Made by a program: the position numbers and the translations under genes | Notes under the pieces: model-generated | The model's database searches: none | Told to the model about the DNA's origin: nothing | What the model saw: only the letters and a program-made list of their open reading frames with translations | DNA from: Ophiobolus disseminans | Lineage: Eukaryota > Ascomycota > Dothideomycetes > Pleosporales > Phaeosphaeriaceae | Direction: 5' to 3' | Length of the DNA: 64,000 nt | Assembly (NCBI GenBank): GCA_010093685.1 | Contig: MU006221.1 | Span: 280,881 to 344,880 of the forward strand | Shown here: positions 10,756 to 22,035 of the stretch, piece after piece | Numbering within the stretch: the first letter of the stretch is position 1 | How the letters are laid out: each line of letters opens with the position of its first letter

Positions 10756-11817
10756 TGATGTTGTGGTTATTACATTGAAGAGTTCTTAATGTTGAACTAA
10801 GATGCAGAGACGCGTCGGAGTCCATTACCCCGAAGTATCCGCCAATTAGCGATCGTCTGAGAAGTGATTTTGGCCTTGTGAACGTTCGTATCAACAAGGT
10901 GCAGGCCTTTTACCTATAGTCTCCTTTTTGCTATTCAGTATGAACGACCGGGGTAGGAAGGACATTCGCAGTCTTACCCGGGAAAGTGCGCCGTCGCTAT
11001 TCATCTCCTAAGGACTAATTTATTATATTGATAACGTTATGCCACAACGAATATACATGATGCTAGGCACTCGTCTTTGTATTGTGTATCTGCATAATAT
11101 AAACACTTATGCTTGAAATGAAGATACCGTTAGCAACGTTCCGTGGACTGCGAAGATCATTATCGTAATCGGCCGAATGGGGTCTTGGCGCGTTGCTTAG
11201 CGCGGCGGACGACGACGTCTAGCTGGAAGACACCTCTTTCTTTATCATCAGCCTCATCACCCTGTTGTAAGCTGGCCCAATGCTGCGTCTACGCCACTTA
11301 ATTCCCGACCATGTCTCTTCTGTGGGACTAATTATGTGAACGCGTCCAGATTGTACAGCTGGATGGCAGTGCTCGCGACACACCCTACTGCGAACGCTGC
11401 GTGATGAGTTCAGGTTATGTTGGAATAGACCCAAGAACAGCAGCAACAGCAGCAAATACCCTCTGAGATGACGGACAACGCCCTTGGTAGCACACTACAG
11501 TCCTTGGAATTATGGACTCACACCTCGAGGCACTGTTCGCATCGATGCTGATGTGGACTGGTGAGCAGTGGATGGAACACGTGAAAACATTGCGAGATCA
11601 ATCGCCAAATGAAACAGCGGCCTCTGAATCGACCAAACACAATACGCACTCATCGTTTGCAATTTCTCGGTTCTCGTGATGATCCCAAGGTCCGTACTGA
11701 TTCCAGTACCTCCTCCTCTTCATCAACCTTTCGCCCCCCATTTGTAGTCCTTGACTCAACATTGGGAACATCAAATAGATCGACAGCCAGTCCTAAACGG
11801 AAGCCAACCAACTGACC
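10756..11817. other. intergenic, no convincing gene
   Basis: About 1.1 kb between divergent genes. It has an AT-rich patch near 11015-11115 and only short frames; no repeat with defined ends was found. It probably carries the promoters of the dehydrogenase and the LPRELRD gene. Confidence 0.5.
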
Positions 11818-12559
11818 ATGACCAAAATCGACAAGACAGACACGTAAGCGTCACAATTCACATCTCTACATCATGAGCTCACCCTCTCCAGGCTTTTTTC
11901 CATTACTGAAAGCATACACACAAAGCTGCCACGAGAGCTTCGCGACATAGTCTACCAACACATCTGGGACAAAAATACGCCCAATTGCGTACAGGGGTGT
12001 ATCAATATTGCGGCCCTCTTGGCATTCGTTCCAAACCCCAAGTCTAAGCGCTCACCCTCCTCGGAATGGCCCGCGTACCTGCAACCAGGAAAAATGAACC
12101 AGGCCATCCGTACAGAACTCGTACAATACTTCTACGAGACCGCGGCAAAACTCTACATTTATAATCCCAAGAAGATAGCTCCCTTCTTCTCCAAAGACTT
12201 GATCGAGACCGGCCTCACTCTGGCGGACTGCACTATCAACACGCTGTAGATATGGGGGTAACCTCTTCCAGCATCGCATTGATACTCTGGTCGCACGGCC
12301 AGACTTTATCGACCCGCGCAGCTTGTGCAACGATTTTGTGCGGCTCCTGCGTGACGGCCGAAAGCTCTCCAAGACGTTCCGACTCACTTGGTGGATTGGC
12401 ACGCAGCACAAGCAGAACAGATCACGTGGACCTGTGTACTTTGACGAACTGGCTATGCGGCTGGGGGAGCTTCGGCGAGCACTCCGGCATATTAAGAAGG
12501 GCATCGAGACCAACGGAGGGCAGAGGAAGGTTACGGTTGTGCTGAAGTTTGAGGTCTAA
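11818..12559 (+). pseudogene. LPRELRD-family protein, broken copy
   Basis: Member of a fungal family marked by an N-terminal KLPRELRDIVY motif (five copies in this window; function unknown, the motif resembles the start of F-box-like folds). Exon 1 11818..11843 and a 48-bp intron (GTAAGC...CCAG) give a typical short leader exon. Exon 2 runs to TAG at 12247. Just past it, in the +1 frame, coding resumes in family style (NLFQHRIDTLV, then RSLCNDFVRLL, then a KVTVVLKFEV end at 12559). A stop plus one extra base in the GGGGG run at 12254-12258 would explain the break. A real short intron there is unlikely, since GT to AG would span only about 27 bp. Confidence 0.7.
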
Positions 12560-14106
12560 AGTGTCATGCTAACCGACGCGATGATGGCTTGGAGTGGGGC
12601 GGTGTGGCACAGGTTCGTAGAGATGTAGCTGTGCTGACTGAGCAACGGCACGAATACACAGTGTTCTATGAACCCGGATTGCTAATTAGCCCGATACACT
12701 AGTTTCTAGGCACCATTCAACGACTTTGCATCCGTCTCGAAAAGCTGCTGCGCAACGTTGTTTTTGACGACGATGTCAGAAATTGACTCGATAGCGAAAC
12801 CGTGTCACTCAAGAGCGCCATTAATGGAGACTATCGGCCCTGCAGATTGAGCATCAAGTACCTTGCTCTTGCCGCATTCAATACAAAGATCCGCACAACA
12901 TATTATTCATCTCCATCATCATCCAAGACCTGCACCAAGTCTACACAACGCTCCCTAGAGCTAGCTGACCGTCCTCCGGTGTTCTCAGCTCAGTGCGATA
13001 CGCCACTATCACCCACTCCCCCCACAGGTTCATACATGTGAAAATGCGGTGTGCCTACCACTCCGCATCACTGCACAATTGCACAATAACCCCATTGGTC
13101 CAGGCCATTAAATGCAACCATTATGTATACAAGCGGCGCAGTTCGCCTTATGCAGGGTACAAGAAGCGAACGAGCTGCTTATGTAGGTAGGGTTTAGCGA
13201 ACACCCCATGCTGTCATGCGGCGCGAGTCACGGGCCACCAACATGTTTACAGTCGGGTCAAGCAACTTATCACATCTTGGCAGGTCGTCGATGCGGGTCG
13301 GGATGGGATGTTTGCGGCGGGCCGGGTCGGGTGGGTCTGATCGGAGCCGGGAGGTATGAGCAAGCTGGATGGTGCATGCGTATGGGCTTTACAACTACCA
13401 TGGCCTCTCCGGTGTTTATGTCCTCATCGTGCCTGAAAGTGGGGTATCTACGAAGCGCCCTGTTCGTTCCAGCGCTCCAATCGAATAGGGGGGTGTAGCA
13501 GTACGTAGCAACGACATACTGTCAGTGTTCGCAATGTGCATTGCGAATACCTTACGCCGTCCCCATGCTGCAAAGGTAATGACGCAGTCTCCTATACAAC
13601 ATACCAGAATCATACACAATCTCCCTACATCGCAGTCCATTCTCTTTTTACCGCCGAATCGCATCACACCCCACATTCCCTCGTCGCATATTTCCCCATA
13701 TCCGCACTTTGCTGCAGCGCGCGCGTGATGTAAACGTACCATTCGCAACTCTCTTGGCTAACAGCATGTCGCTGTACTACAGTCCGCGGGGGAATATCTG
13801 TTCCAAAGCTAAGATTTGCAAGCAGGCTGTGGCTCCGTGCGTACGTTTCTGTGTGCAAGTACAAGCAGGTGGTGATATGTATGTTATTTGCGCGTTTGGA
13901 ATTGCGGTGGTGGAGGAGGGATTTGTAGATATAGGTAGCGGTACTATCGCCTCCTGTATATTTCCGATATGTTACTGAATTACTTGCAGTATGGCCATTA
14001 ATTTTTGAGTCAAGGTATATAAATTTGTGTTGGAAAAGAAATGTATGTACAAGAAACTAGCCCTTCATCCGATCTCACATCAACCTCACCATACTCACAC
14101 TCACAC
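12560..14106. other. intergenic, no convincing gene
   Basis: About 1.5 kb of short frames only. It has GC-rich patches (13300-13340) and simple CACTCACACTCAC runs near 14090. No tRNA, LTR or TIR was recognised. Confidence 0.5.
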
Positions 14107-14833
14107 TCACTTTCCAAAAGTAAACTCCGGGATATAAATATCCGCCACTGTCCACGTAACGCCCTTGTCCGCCGTCTTCATCGTCCCGGTCACACCAGGG
14201 CCCTTACCCAGCGTACGATCGTACACGGGATCCGCGCTATCGAGGGTGATGATTGTGTTGATCCAGTGGTGAGCGGGCATGGTACCGCAGTTATTCTCCG
14301 CGCATTCGACGGCGGAGCCCCAGCCGAGTGCGTGGCCGTCGTTGGTGGAGAGCTTATGGACTTGGACGTTGTTGCGCATGACGGTTTGGGTGTAGTTGCC
14401 TGTGTTGTCGTTATATTTGTCTTTTCGCAAAGGTTAGCACACGTTATTCCATCTGAAGAGAATGTGGTAAGGGAAACGCACAGTGCACAGTCACTTTGTC
14501 GGCAGCATTAGCTTTCGTGGGCACGGTCTGAACGGGCATCTGGGACGTGGGACCCGTGCTGAGAAGGGTGTAGGCGAAGAGGCTCCAGTCCTTTTGGTTG
14601 TTGTTTTCGATGATGGATTGGATGAGATCGCCCTTGGAGGTGCCCATGCCGACCCAGAGGGAGGAGTCGCCTTTGTTATTGGTAGGGGCGTTGGGGATGA
14701 CCAGCGTGGATACAGACTCGCGGATCCAGGAGTTTGAGCCAACGGGGCCGGTGCTGAAGGCTGGGCCCATAGCGGCATTGGCGACGGAGAGGGTGGCCGC
14801 AAGGGTGGTGATGACGGAGAGCGAGGGAGACAT
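14107..14833 (-). CDS. secreted concanavalin-like (eqolisin/G1-like fold) protein, probably non-catalytic
   Basis: 221 residues. Exon 1 14833..14482 opens with a signal peptide (MSPSLSVITTLAATLSVANA). A 61-bp intron (14481..14421, GTGCGT, branch TGCTAAC, AAAAG) leads to exon 2. The pattern SSLWVGMGTSKGDLIQS, a central WSLFAYTLL and the late TWTVADIYIPEF strand suggest the beta-sandwich of G1 peptidases (eqolisins). I cannot place the catalytic Gln/Glu pair with confidence, and the second is not evident. It may be a cell-wall or host-interface protein that keeps the fold without the activity. The family assignment is moderate. Confidence 0.65.
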
Positions 14834-15943
14834 GGTGGATAGAGTGTTTGGATTGGGAAGAGATGGATGGAGTTGTTGATGTGTAGATGTGACTTGTGAC
14901 GAGCAAGCATGATTACCTTTATATGTTGACGGGAATTGTGTGTAGTTTGATGTTCACAGGGTTATTGTGAGTCGTGGATATTGTTGCCATAAGTCATGTC
15001 TAAACCAACCCACAGTTTCTCGTGTCTGGGCACTAGGCTCGGAGCTTTAACAGAGGCTCTTGCGCAGTAAACAATCCACCAATCGTACCACCTACCACAT
15101 CAACTGCCAGATTGTTGCGAGTCTTAGTAGGCGGAGAAGTGTGTACGCTGAGAATGATGATTATTGAAAGGCCAGACTTCATTCGTGCCAAAATAATGGC
15201 CACTATCCATATGCGCGCAATCAAGGCTAGTGAAGCTCTTTCAATATGCTTGTCAGTGACGGCGGCGTGAGGTTCCTTCTTGGCGATAGCTTGATCTCTA
15301 GTGCACGAATGGCGCGCTTGTTGGTCGATGTGAGCGGGGTGGGTTAATTTGGGCGTTTCACGAAGGTGCTCGACAGGAACATTGATATTGTTCCGAAGCG
15401 TTTGAAACGTGCCGGCAAGGGTGAAGTGCCGGCATCGAACCCCTCGAACGACAGCGGTCATTCGTTCGGCAGAGCTCTCCTAGGTGTTATAGTCGTCGGC
15501 CTTGCAAAGCACCTGAAGCGCAAGACATGAGCTGCGGACTGTCTCGACATTGTCCCCTTCGCTCGGCTTGTGCCTCGGACGGGTGTCGGTGCACACCCGG
15601 GCACTTCATGTGCGCAGCTGCATGTGTTCCGTCCAGGACAAGATGGCAGAGAAAGTGACATGGACAGCGATCAGTGCCCGTATCTCTGTAGATTGGTACG
15701 AATGCGAAGTGGTTGAGATGCTGGAGGTGAGATGGAAGGATGCAGCACGTGCTTCAGTCGACCCTGCATAATGGCTTGGCGCAGTCGTCATAGGCGGCGC
15801 AGGCATGTGGCAGCCACCACGCTTCATACGCGGCACCGACGCAAGCTTCGAGTACACAAACGTCGCTTCCCCGACACACGCCGTAGCTTCGCTCTACTAC
15901 CCCCTCCACTACCCCCTCCACATACCATCACAATACATACACC
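14834..15943. other. intergenic, no convincing gene
   Basis: About 1.1 kb between divergent genes. Reading frames are short and overlap on both strands. The part next to 15944 is C-rich (ACTACCCCCTCC repeated), a common fungal promoter composition. Confidence 0.5.
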
Positions 15944-17365
15944 ATGGCGGAGAAGCCCACAGCGGTAAAGGTAGGCGCCCCGCCACGCAGGAGGTCCCCA
16001 CCTGACAGGTGTAGCCCCCAGAGAGCCCGACGACGGCGCGCGAGCTCGACTTTGACGACGACAACGACGCGCCCACCATGTCCACACACGAAGCGGCAGT
16101 CGCGTCGCCACCCCCACCCCCTCCCCCCTCAAAGTCGCCCAAGCCCGGCGTGCGCTTCACAGAGGGCGACACGGAAATCCCCCCGCCAAAGCCCCCGCGC
16201 CCCATGTCCCCACAGCAGCAGGCGCAGAACACACTCGTCGAGGCATTCCCCAGCATCGACAGCAACGTCATCAAGGCGGTGCTCGTAGCCAGCGGCGGCA
16301 AGGTCGAGCCTGCCTTCAATGCGCTGCTGAGCATGTCGGACCCCAACTTCAAGGCCGAGGAGGCGCCCCCACCGCAGCCACCACGGCCGCAGCCCAAGAG
16401 CCAGCTCGAGCAGGACGAGATCTACGCGCGACAGCTGGCCGAGCACTACCAGAGCCGAGGCGGTCAGGGCGCCCAAGGTCAGGGCCAGGGCGGCTATGGA
16501 CAGCGTCCCTCGGGCGAACAGCGGCGGCAGCAGCCCAGCCAGCGACCCAATGAGCCCGACCGCGAGCACAGCTTCTTCGACGACGACCTGCCCGAGATCC
16601 GCAAGACGTTCGAGCAGGGCTTCAAGGAGACGCAGAAGACGGTCACGGGCTGGATCTCCAACCTCGCCAAGAAGCTGGACGGCGAGCCCGACGACTACGA
16701 CCAGTACGGCAACCCAGTCAACCGCGACCAGCAGCGGCCGGCCCAGTCTGCGCAGCGACAGAACTTTGGCCCCTCGCAGTCGGACCAGCTGCAGGGCATC
16801 CGCAAGTCGGCCGAAGCGCGACGGTCCGCCGACCACACGCGCTACGACGCCGACAACAGGGTGCTTGGCGACGACTTTGCGAACCTCGAGATGCGGGACA
16901 ACGACGGTATGCCCAGCAATGCCGCAATGAGGAGTATGGCTAACAATAGCAGGCCCCGGCCAGCGCACGTCGAGTCGCCCACACGCCAACCCCGACCTCT
17001 TCAAGTCGACGCCAGTCTCGCCTCCCCAGTCCGGCCCGGTTGATGAAGTCGATGCCCTCTACCGCAACCCCTCGCCAAACAACCAGTCGCAGGGAAAATC
17101 GGGCGGGAAGAAGTGGCAGCCCCTAACCTCAATAGCCCCCAATCCCGAGCCTGACGACCACGACCCCTTCAGCCTGGGCGACAGTGACGATGACGACAGC
17201 AAGACCAAGGACACCAACCCCGCAGATAGCGAGAGGCTGAAGAAGGCAGCCGCGAGTAAGGAGGGCACGGGTGCGTCCCCAAGTGGCCTGAAGCCTGCAG
17301 AGCGCAGTGGAAGCATCGGACAGATAGACGCTGCTGCCGCGGCTCTGCTGAAGGATGCGAAGTAG
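15944..17365 (+). CDS. CUE5: CUE-domain ubiquitin-binding protein (Cue5-like)
   Basis: Three exons: 15944..15970, 16015..16906, 16953..17365, with introns of 44 bp (CTGAC branch, GTGTAG) and 46 bp (GTATGC, GGCTAAC, GCAG). The product is about 443 residues. After an acidic start (ARELDFDDDNDAP) comes a proline-rich linker, then a CUE domain (NTLVEAFPSIDSNVIKAVL, then GGKVEPAFNALLSM), an EQDEIYARQLAEHY helix and a long disordered C-terminus ending DAAAAALLKDAK. In yeast Cue5 links ubiquitinated cargo to Atg8 for selective autophagy; conservation of the N-terminal motif and the CUE core supports the same family. An alternative donor at 15965 would drop two codons. I did not pick out a definite Atg8-interacting motif. 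Confidence 0.85.
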
Positions 17366-19223
17366 GTTTGGGCTCGAGGCATCGTGACTTGTTGTAGGAT
17401 CGCTATGCGTCGGCAACACGCAGCATACTTTGTCTACATGTTAGCAATATTAGTTCAAACACTTGCACCTTTTACGCGGAGATCGACTGCGGCCGACAAG
17501 CTTGCCGCCAGTGCCGTCGTGCCTTCCTTTATGGTTTAAACTTCAGAGTCTACGGCTCTCTCATGATAAGGTTTCAACCTCCTCCACACCCTTCCACACT
17601 TCATCGCACCGCGTTGTTTGCGTCATTATTCTAGAAACCCTAGCATCCCGCCTTTCCAAATCTTCTCATCGCCATGCGCACGTGCGTGAGCTTGGGCAGA
17701 GTGCGCCATCGTCGCTCTTCTAACTGCGACTCAGTGTTTCGTGTGTGATGGCTCTTCCGCGTTCCGGGCCCGTCATTCACGACCAATAACACCCACAGCA
17801 GTGGAGCATTTGGCTTGGGCTGCAAAAGGACCTTCTTTGGGCGATGCAGCCCTCGCACATCCCCCGGATTTTCGCGAGGCATCGGGATGGGATGCGAACA
17901 GCGACTCAGTACGTTGCAGCCATCGTGCAGCTACGCGAGAGTAGACGAGTTCGACGGAAATTCGCGCACAAGTCGGCTGCATGAAGTCGTAAGATTCTGC
18001 CCTCGAAAAGTGGCGCTCGGTTTGCGGCACGCTTGTGCATGTTTCACGCGGTCCTGCGGCTTCCATGCGTCCCGCAGCCGCGACCCTCGTCTCCGAAAAT
18101 GGTCGAGAGTTAGAACGGATACCCGGTTGGTGGCGATCTTCCAAGGCCCATGCACATGTGGCTGGGCGGAACGAATTTGGTGGCGCTGCGTGTCGTTGGA
18201 ATCCTTTAAGCCACTGGATGCAGGCAAGCGAGCGAGAAAACCTGGGGGAGGATTCCCGAACGTTTGGTGGCAGGCACTGAGTCGTCTGTACCTTTTTCCG
18301 AGAGTCAATCCGAGCGCTGATCTATTCAACAACAACCTTCGGGCAGATCTTCGACAGTATAAGGCCGCAACACCAAAATATCTACGCGTTGCTTCCCTGA
18401 CGCAAGATCTGGATGATCTTCGGGCCGCCTAAGGTCCCAACTTTGATTGAGGCGCTAGGACACGCACCAATATCCTCGAGCGGAGGGGCCGCCATACTTG
18501 CCGTGTGTCTGGACGCTCATGACTCAGCTGCCGTCTTTTCTCGAACGTTGAGGTCAACGATGTGACAAGCTTTGGTTTGGACGCACACAACGCAGCACTC
18601 GTCTCTGAAACAGGCCCACCATTTGCTGCAAGACTGCAGCGGCGCTGTACAGATGCAGGTGCATGTAAGCTTATTGTAGGTCTTGCAAGAGGAACAACGA
18701 TAACGACGCTGATGTATTGTTCAGGATGAACAATCCACGCATCAAACTCTTAACGGATGGATCAATCCGGGGGATGCGCAATCCTTTGCACGTCAATAGT
18801 GGAGTGGGCCAAGCGAGTGCAAGGACATCCCGCAGAGGAAGATGCAGGTCATCACCGAGCCATACCTGGACAGGCTTAGATCCACACTGTGCCCCAGGGA
18901 CACCGCTTCACTTGCAAATGCACGTTTTGTGATCTCGAATTCGGACGTAAGCTTACAGAGACCGACCAATAACACAAAGCAGACTCCTGAATATGACCAA
19001 CTATAATCCTTGTCTGAACTTTATCTTGACTCGGACATCTCTTCGCATCGGCGCTTCTTCTCCTGAATCGACTTCTCGTTCCCGTTGGGTGGGGTCTCCA
19101 ACATATGAAAATACTTGAGAGATGCATCTACGGTTGGCTTGAGAATGCCACTTTCATCGCACCCAGTACCTTCGACACCTTTGGTTTTCAGAGGAGACAC
19201 GCAGACTCCACACTCGCGACAGC
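17366..19223. other. intergenic, no convincing gene
   Basis: About 1.9 kb. The longest frame (17815..18432, plus) has unlikely composition (Arg/Cys/Ser/Trp-rich) and no family features, so it is not called. No terminal repeats were recognised. Confidence 0.45.
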
Positions 19224-20658
19224 ATGAACGATGAGTTTCGACAAGGTGCTTCGTTCAAACCTTGGGGCCCGCTAATCTCCCCAAAATATGAGAATGAACA
19301 GATCACGAAGGCGGACATCGTCGTTGCATCCGTCGTATGGGCACTGACGCTGGTGAATGTCATCATTGCGTTATGGCAAGTCGCAAAGCAAACCAAGACA
19401 TCAAGATCGCCTCTGAGGAGTGTATATGTGTGGATGATCTGGCTGGAGCTTATCGTCTCTTTTGTTATGGGACTGGAGTGTTACCTGCATCTTCTGAAGC
19501 TTATACCACCCAGTGAGTAAACGACTTATTCCGCGCTATTTGGGCGGCACTGACCTCATATAGGCTTCGCCTTCTACTTCACAATATGTACGGATCAACT
19601 ACCTTCGAAAACACCCGGCTCCGATGTGCTGACCACGCGTAGTATTTTGGTGGTGTATCCAAGTTCAATTGCTTCTCCAGATCATCATCAACCGTATCAG
19701 AGTCATTGTACCTGACCGACGGCGATCACGCAACATTATGGTCGCAACCGCAGCCTTTGTCACAGCCATCAACATTAGTGTGTTCTTCATCTGGATTCCT
19801 GCGCGATTGCAGATCAGCCACAGATACCATGTCATCAACGAGTACTGGGACCGTACAGAGAAGGCGCTGTACTTGTTTGTCGATGCTGCGCTGAACTGGT
19901 ACTTTCTCAAGACTGTCAAGGCAAACCTCATCAGCAACGGCCTCACCAAGTACAACAAGCTCGTGCGCTTTAACCAGCGTATCGTCGCTGTATCACTCCT
20001 CATGGACGTCATGATTATCGCGGCAATGTCCATTCCCAACTCCTTTGTGTATGTCTGGCATCTCCTCCAATAATCCCTCAACTAACACCTCCTCAGATAC
20101 ATCCAATTCCACCCCCTCGCCTACCTAGTCAAACTCAACATCGAAATGACAATGGCCAACCTCATCAAACGCATCGCCATCTCCACCTCCCGCCGCACCG
20201 GCATGGCGTCCATCGCCCAGGAATTCAAGTCCGGCTCCAACCTCTCCTCGACAGGCCAGAAAAGCAGCCAAGCACCCAAACGCGGCTCTCTCCACGAACT
20301 CTCTACTCTGGTCACCTACAACGCAGAAAGCAAGGCCGGCGCCGCACACGAACGCATCATCAGCTTCGCCCCAACCGGCAACCAGATCAAAACCACGCAG
20401 GAAGTCACTGTCACGAGCGAGCCGAACCCTTTCTTCGAGCGCGGGCGACGCGGCTCCGAGGTCGAGATCACGGGCGCGTATAATGGCAGGAAGGCTAATG
20501 TGCCCGGCATCGTGGTCGAGGAGTCGAGGAGTAAGAGCTTGGATAGTAATACAGAGGTTGCGGAGAGTTTGAAGAGTGAGGGTGTCAAGAGGGAGGGCGA
20601 GAGCGACGATGAGGCGGCGCTTGTGGAGAAGAAGGGGAGGTGGGGGAGAGGTGCGTGA
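19224..20658 (+). CDS. fungal multi-pass (seven-TM-like) integral membrane protein
   Basis: Four exons: 19224..19512, 19564..19587, 19643..20048, 20097..20658. All introns are 48-55 bp with consensus ends, and all joints keep frame. Hydrophobic segments include IVVASVVWALTLVNVIIALW, VWMIWLELIVSFVMGL, the exon-2/3 joint FAFYFTILFWWC, TAAFVTAINISVFFIWI, ALYLFVDAALNWYFL and VSLLMDVMIIAAMSI. The tail (about 190 residues) is hydrophilic, Ser-rich and likely cytoplasmic. This matches a widespread uncharacterised Pezizomycotina membrane family with conserved WIPARLQIS and DRTEKALYL stretches. Receptor-like topology is an inference; no ligand or G-protein motif is identified. Confidence 0.75.
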
Positions 20659-20914
20659 GTGGGAATTTGTGTTTGGCGTTTAGGAGGGAATAATAAGGAG
20701 CGTATATACCACTGTCCTTTGAATGATATCTTACGTTTAGACTATCTCTGAGTAACGTACTCACTCGTGCATGACGTCGTCCCGAAGGTTGCCAAACCGT
20801 CACGTGCATTTGGCGCTAGTACTACAACTCCTTGACACGACAGTACTCTTACACTCAAACACCCACTCCAGCCTCCAAACAAATTGGCCCCTCACCTACA
20901 TCCCACTACACACA

Positions 20915-21787
20915 ATGGCTACCCCTTCCCCCCATGACCTCGCCTCCAGCGTCCTCGTGCGCCTCCCCCGCGAACTCCGCGACTCCGTCTACGCATACCT
21001 CTGGGACCAAGATATTCTCTCCACACTCGACTACCCTAGCCTCCTCATCTCGCGCGCCGAGCCGTGTCGGTCCACTACAGACGACGAAGGAAACGCTATC
21101 TGCCTGTGCGACACGCCCGCCTCCATCCCCCCGTTCGCACAAGCGGTGTTTGTCGGCTACACATTCGCTACCGAGGCGGTGACGTGGCTGTACGACAACT
21201 ACGAGGGGTTTGTGCTGGGCGATCCGAGAGAGGTTATGCGGTTCTTTACCCAAGATGTGTTTCACATCGGGGTTACGCCTATGGGTTTCCCGTTGCGCCG
21301 CCTCACGCTCGCGCTGCATCTTGGACATCCTAGCGCGAATGAGTATAAGGATGCGCTAGCCTTCCGATTCGCGCCATTGCTGCGGGTTGAGACGAGGGTT
21401 GGCGCAAGGCTGCATGTGCGGTTTGAGTCTCGCGCGGAGGATTCCAGGGGGCATCGTCATTTGTTCCACGCTGCTATGTTGATGCAGGCGCTGGATTCGG
21501 TGGTGAAGGAAATCAAGCAGCGGGGCATTGAGGTGTCGATGGACTTCAAGCATCTGCTTACGGGCATTATGGATGTGGGACACATGCTGGGCCCGGCGAC
21601 GTATGCGCATTGGGTGGAATTTCTGCGGACGGAGTATGCGGTTGCACTGCGACGCGCTGCTGAAGACGATGTGCAGCTCCAGTTTGTGGATCAACGCGTG
21701 CGGGCCATGGAGCGGGTTTTCGCGGCTGGTTCGGCGCCAGACATGCCTGTTGCGGCGAGCAGGAGGGCTTGGGTTGGGGGACGGTAG
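20915..21787 (+). CDS. LPRELRD-family protein, intact single-exon copy
   Basis: 290 residues. The start at 20915 (ACACAATGGCT) is preferred over the in-frame ATG at 20771, whose extension is low-complexity. Residues about 15-35 carry RLPRELRDSVYAYLWDQD, the family signature also found at 11.9, 25.1, 26.8 and 28.2 kb. Further family-type features: a mid-region EAVTWLYDNYEGF, then a FFTQDVFHIGV strand and a helical C-terminus. Function unknown. Unlike the copy at 11818 it has no stop or frameshift and no leader intron. Confidence 0.75.
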   Translation: MATPSPHDLASSVLVRLPRELRDSVYAYLWDQDILSTLDYPSLLISRAEPCRSTTDDEGNAICLCDTPASIPPFAQAVFVGYTFATEAVTWLYDNYEGFVLGDPREVMRFFTQDVFHIGVTPMGFPLRRLTLALHLGHPSANEYKDALAFRFAPLLRVETRVGARLHVRFESRAEDSRGHRHLFHAAMLMQALDSVVKEIKQRGIEVSMDFKHLLTGIMDVGHMLGPATYAHWVEFLRTEYAVALRRAAEDDVQLQFVDQRVRAMERVFAAGSAPDMPVAASRRAWVGGR

Positions 21788-22035
21788 AGGGTGGTTTGAT
21801 GGAGTTGGGGCTGATTCGGGAACGACAATTAAACTAAGAAGGCGGTCCATGGAATATGTTTGAAATGCCGACTTTCAACCAGCCAGGAACGAGGTGCAAA
21901 TGGAATAGAGGGAGTTGAATACCCAGAGAGGTCCAGGACCATCATACACATCTATCTTGGAGTTGTGTGCATTAATCCCTCCGACAGACTAACGCCATCC
22001 CATCCCGCATCCAGCCCGAATGCACTACCCACCCC

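Noticed and set aside
16129..17004. 291-codon minus-strand frame
   Set aside because: Antisense of the CUE-protein gene; Leu/Val/Arg bias is typical of a GC-rich shadow.
17815..18432. 205-codon open frame on the plus strand
   Set aside because: Composition is Arg/Cys/Ser/Trp-rich, no motif, no splice structure, and overlapping frames on the other strand are as long.
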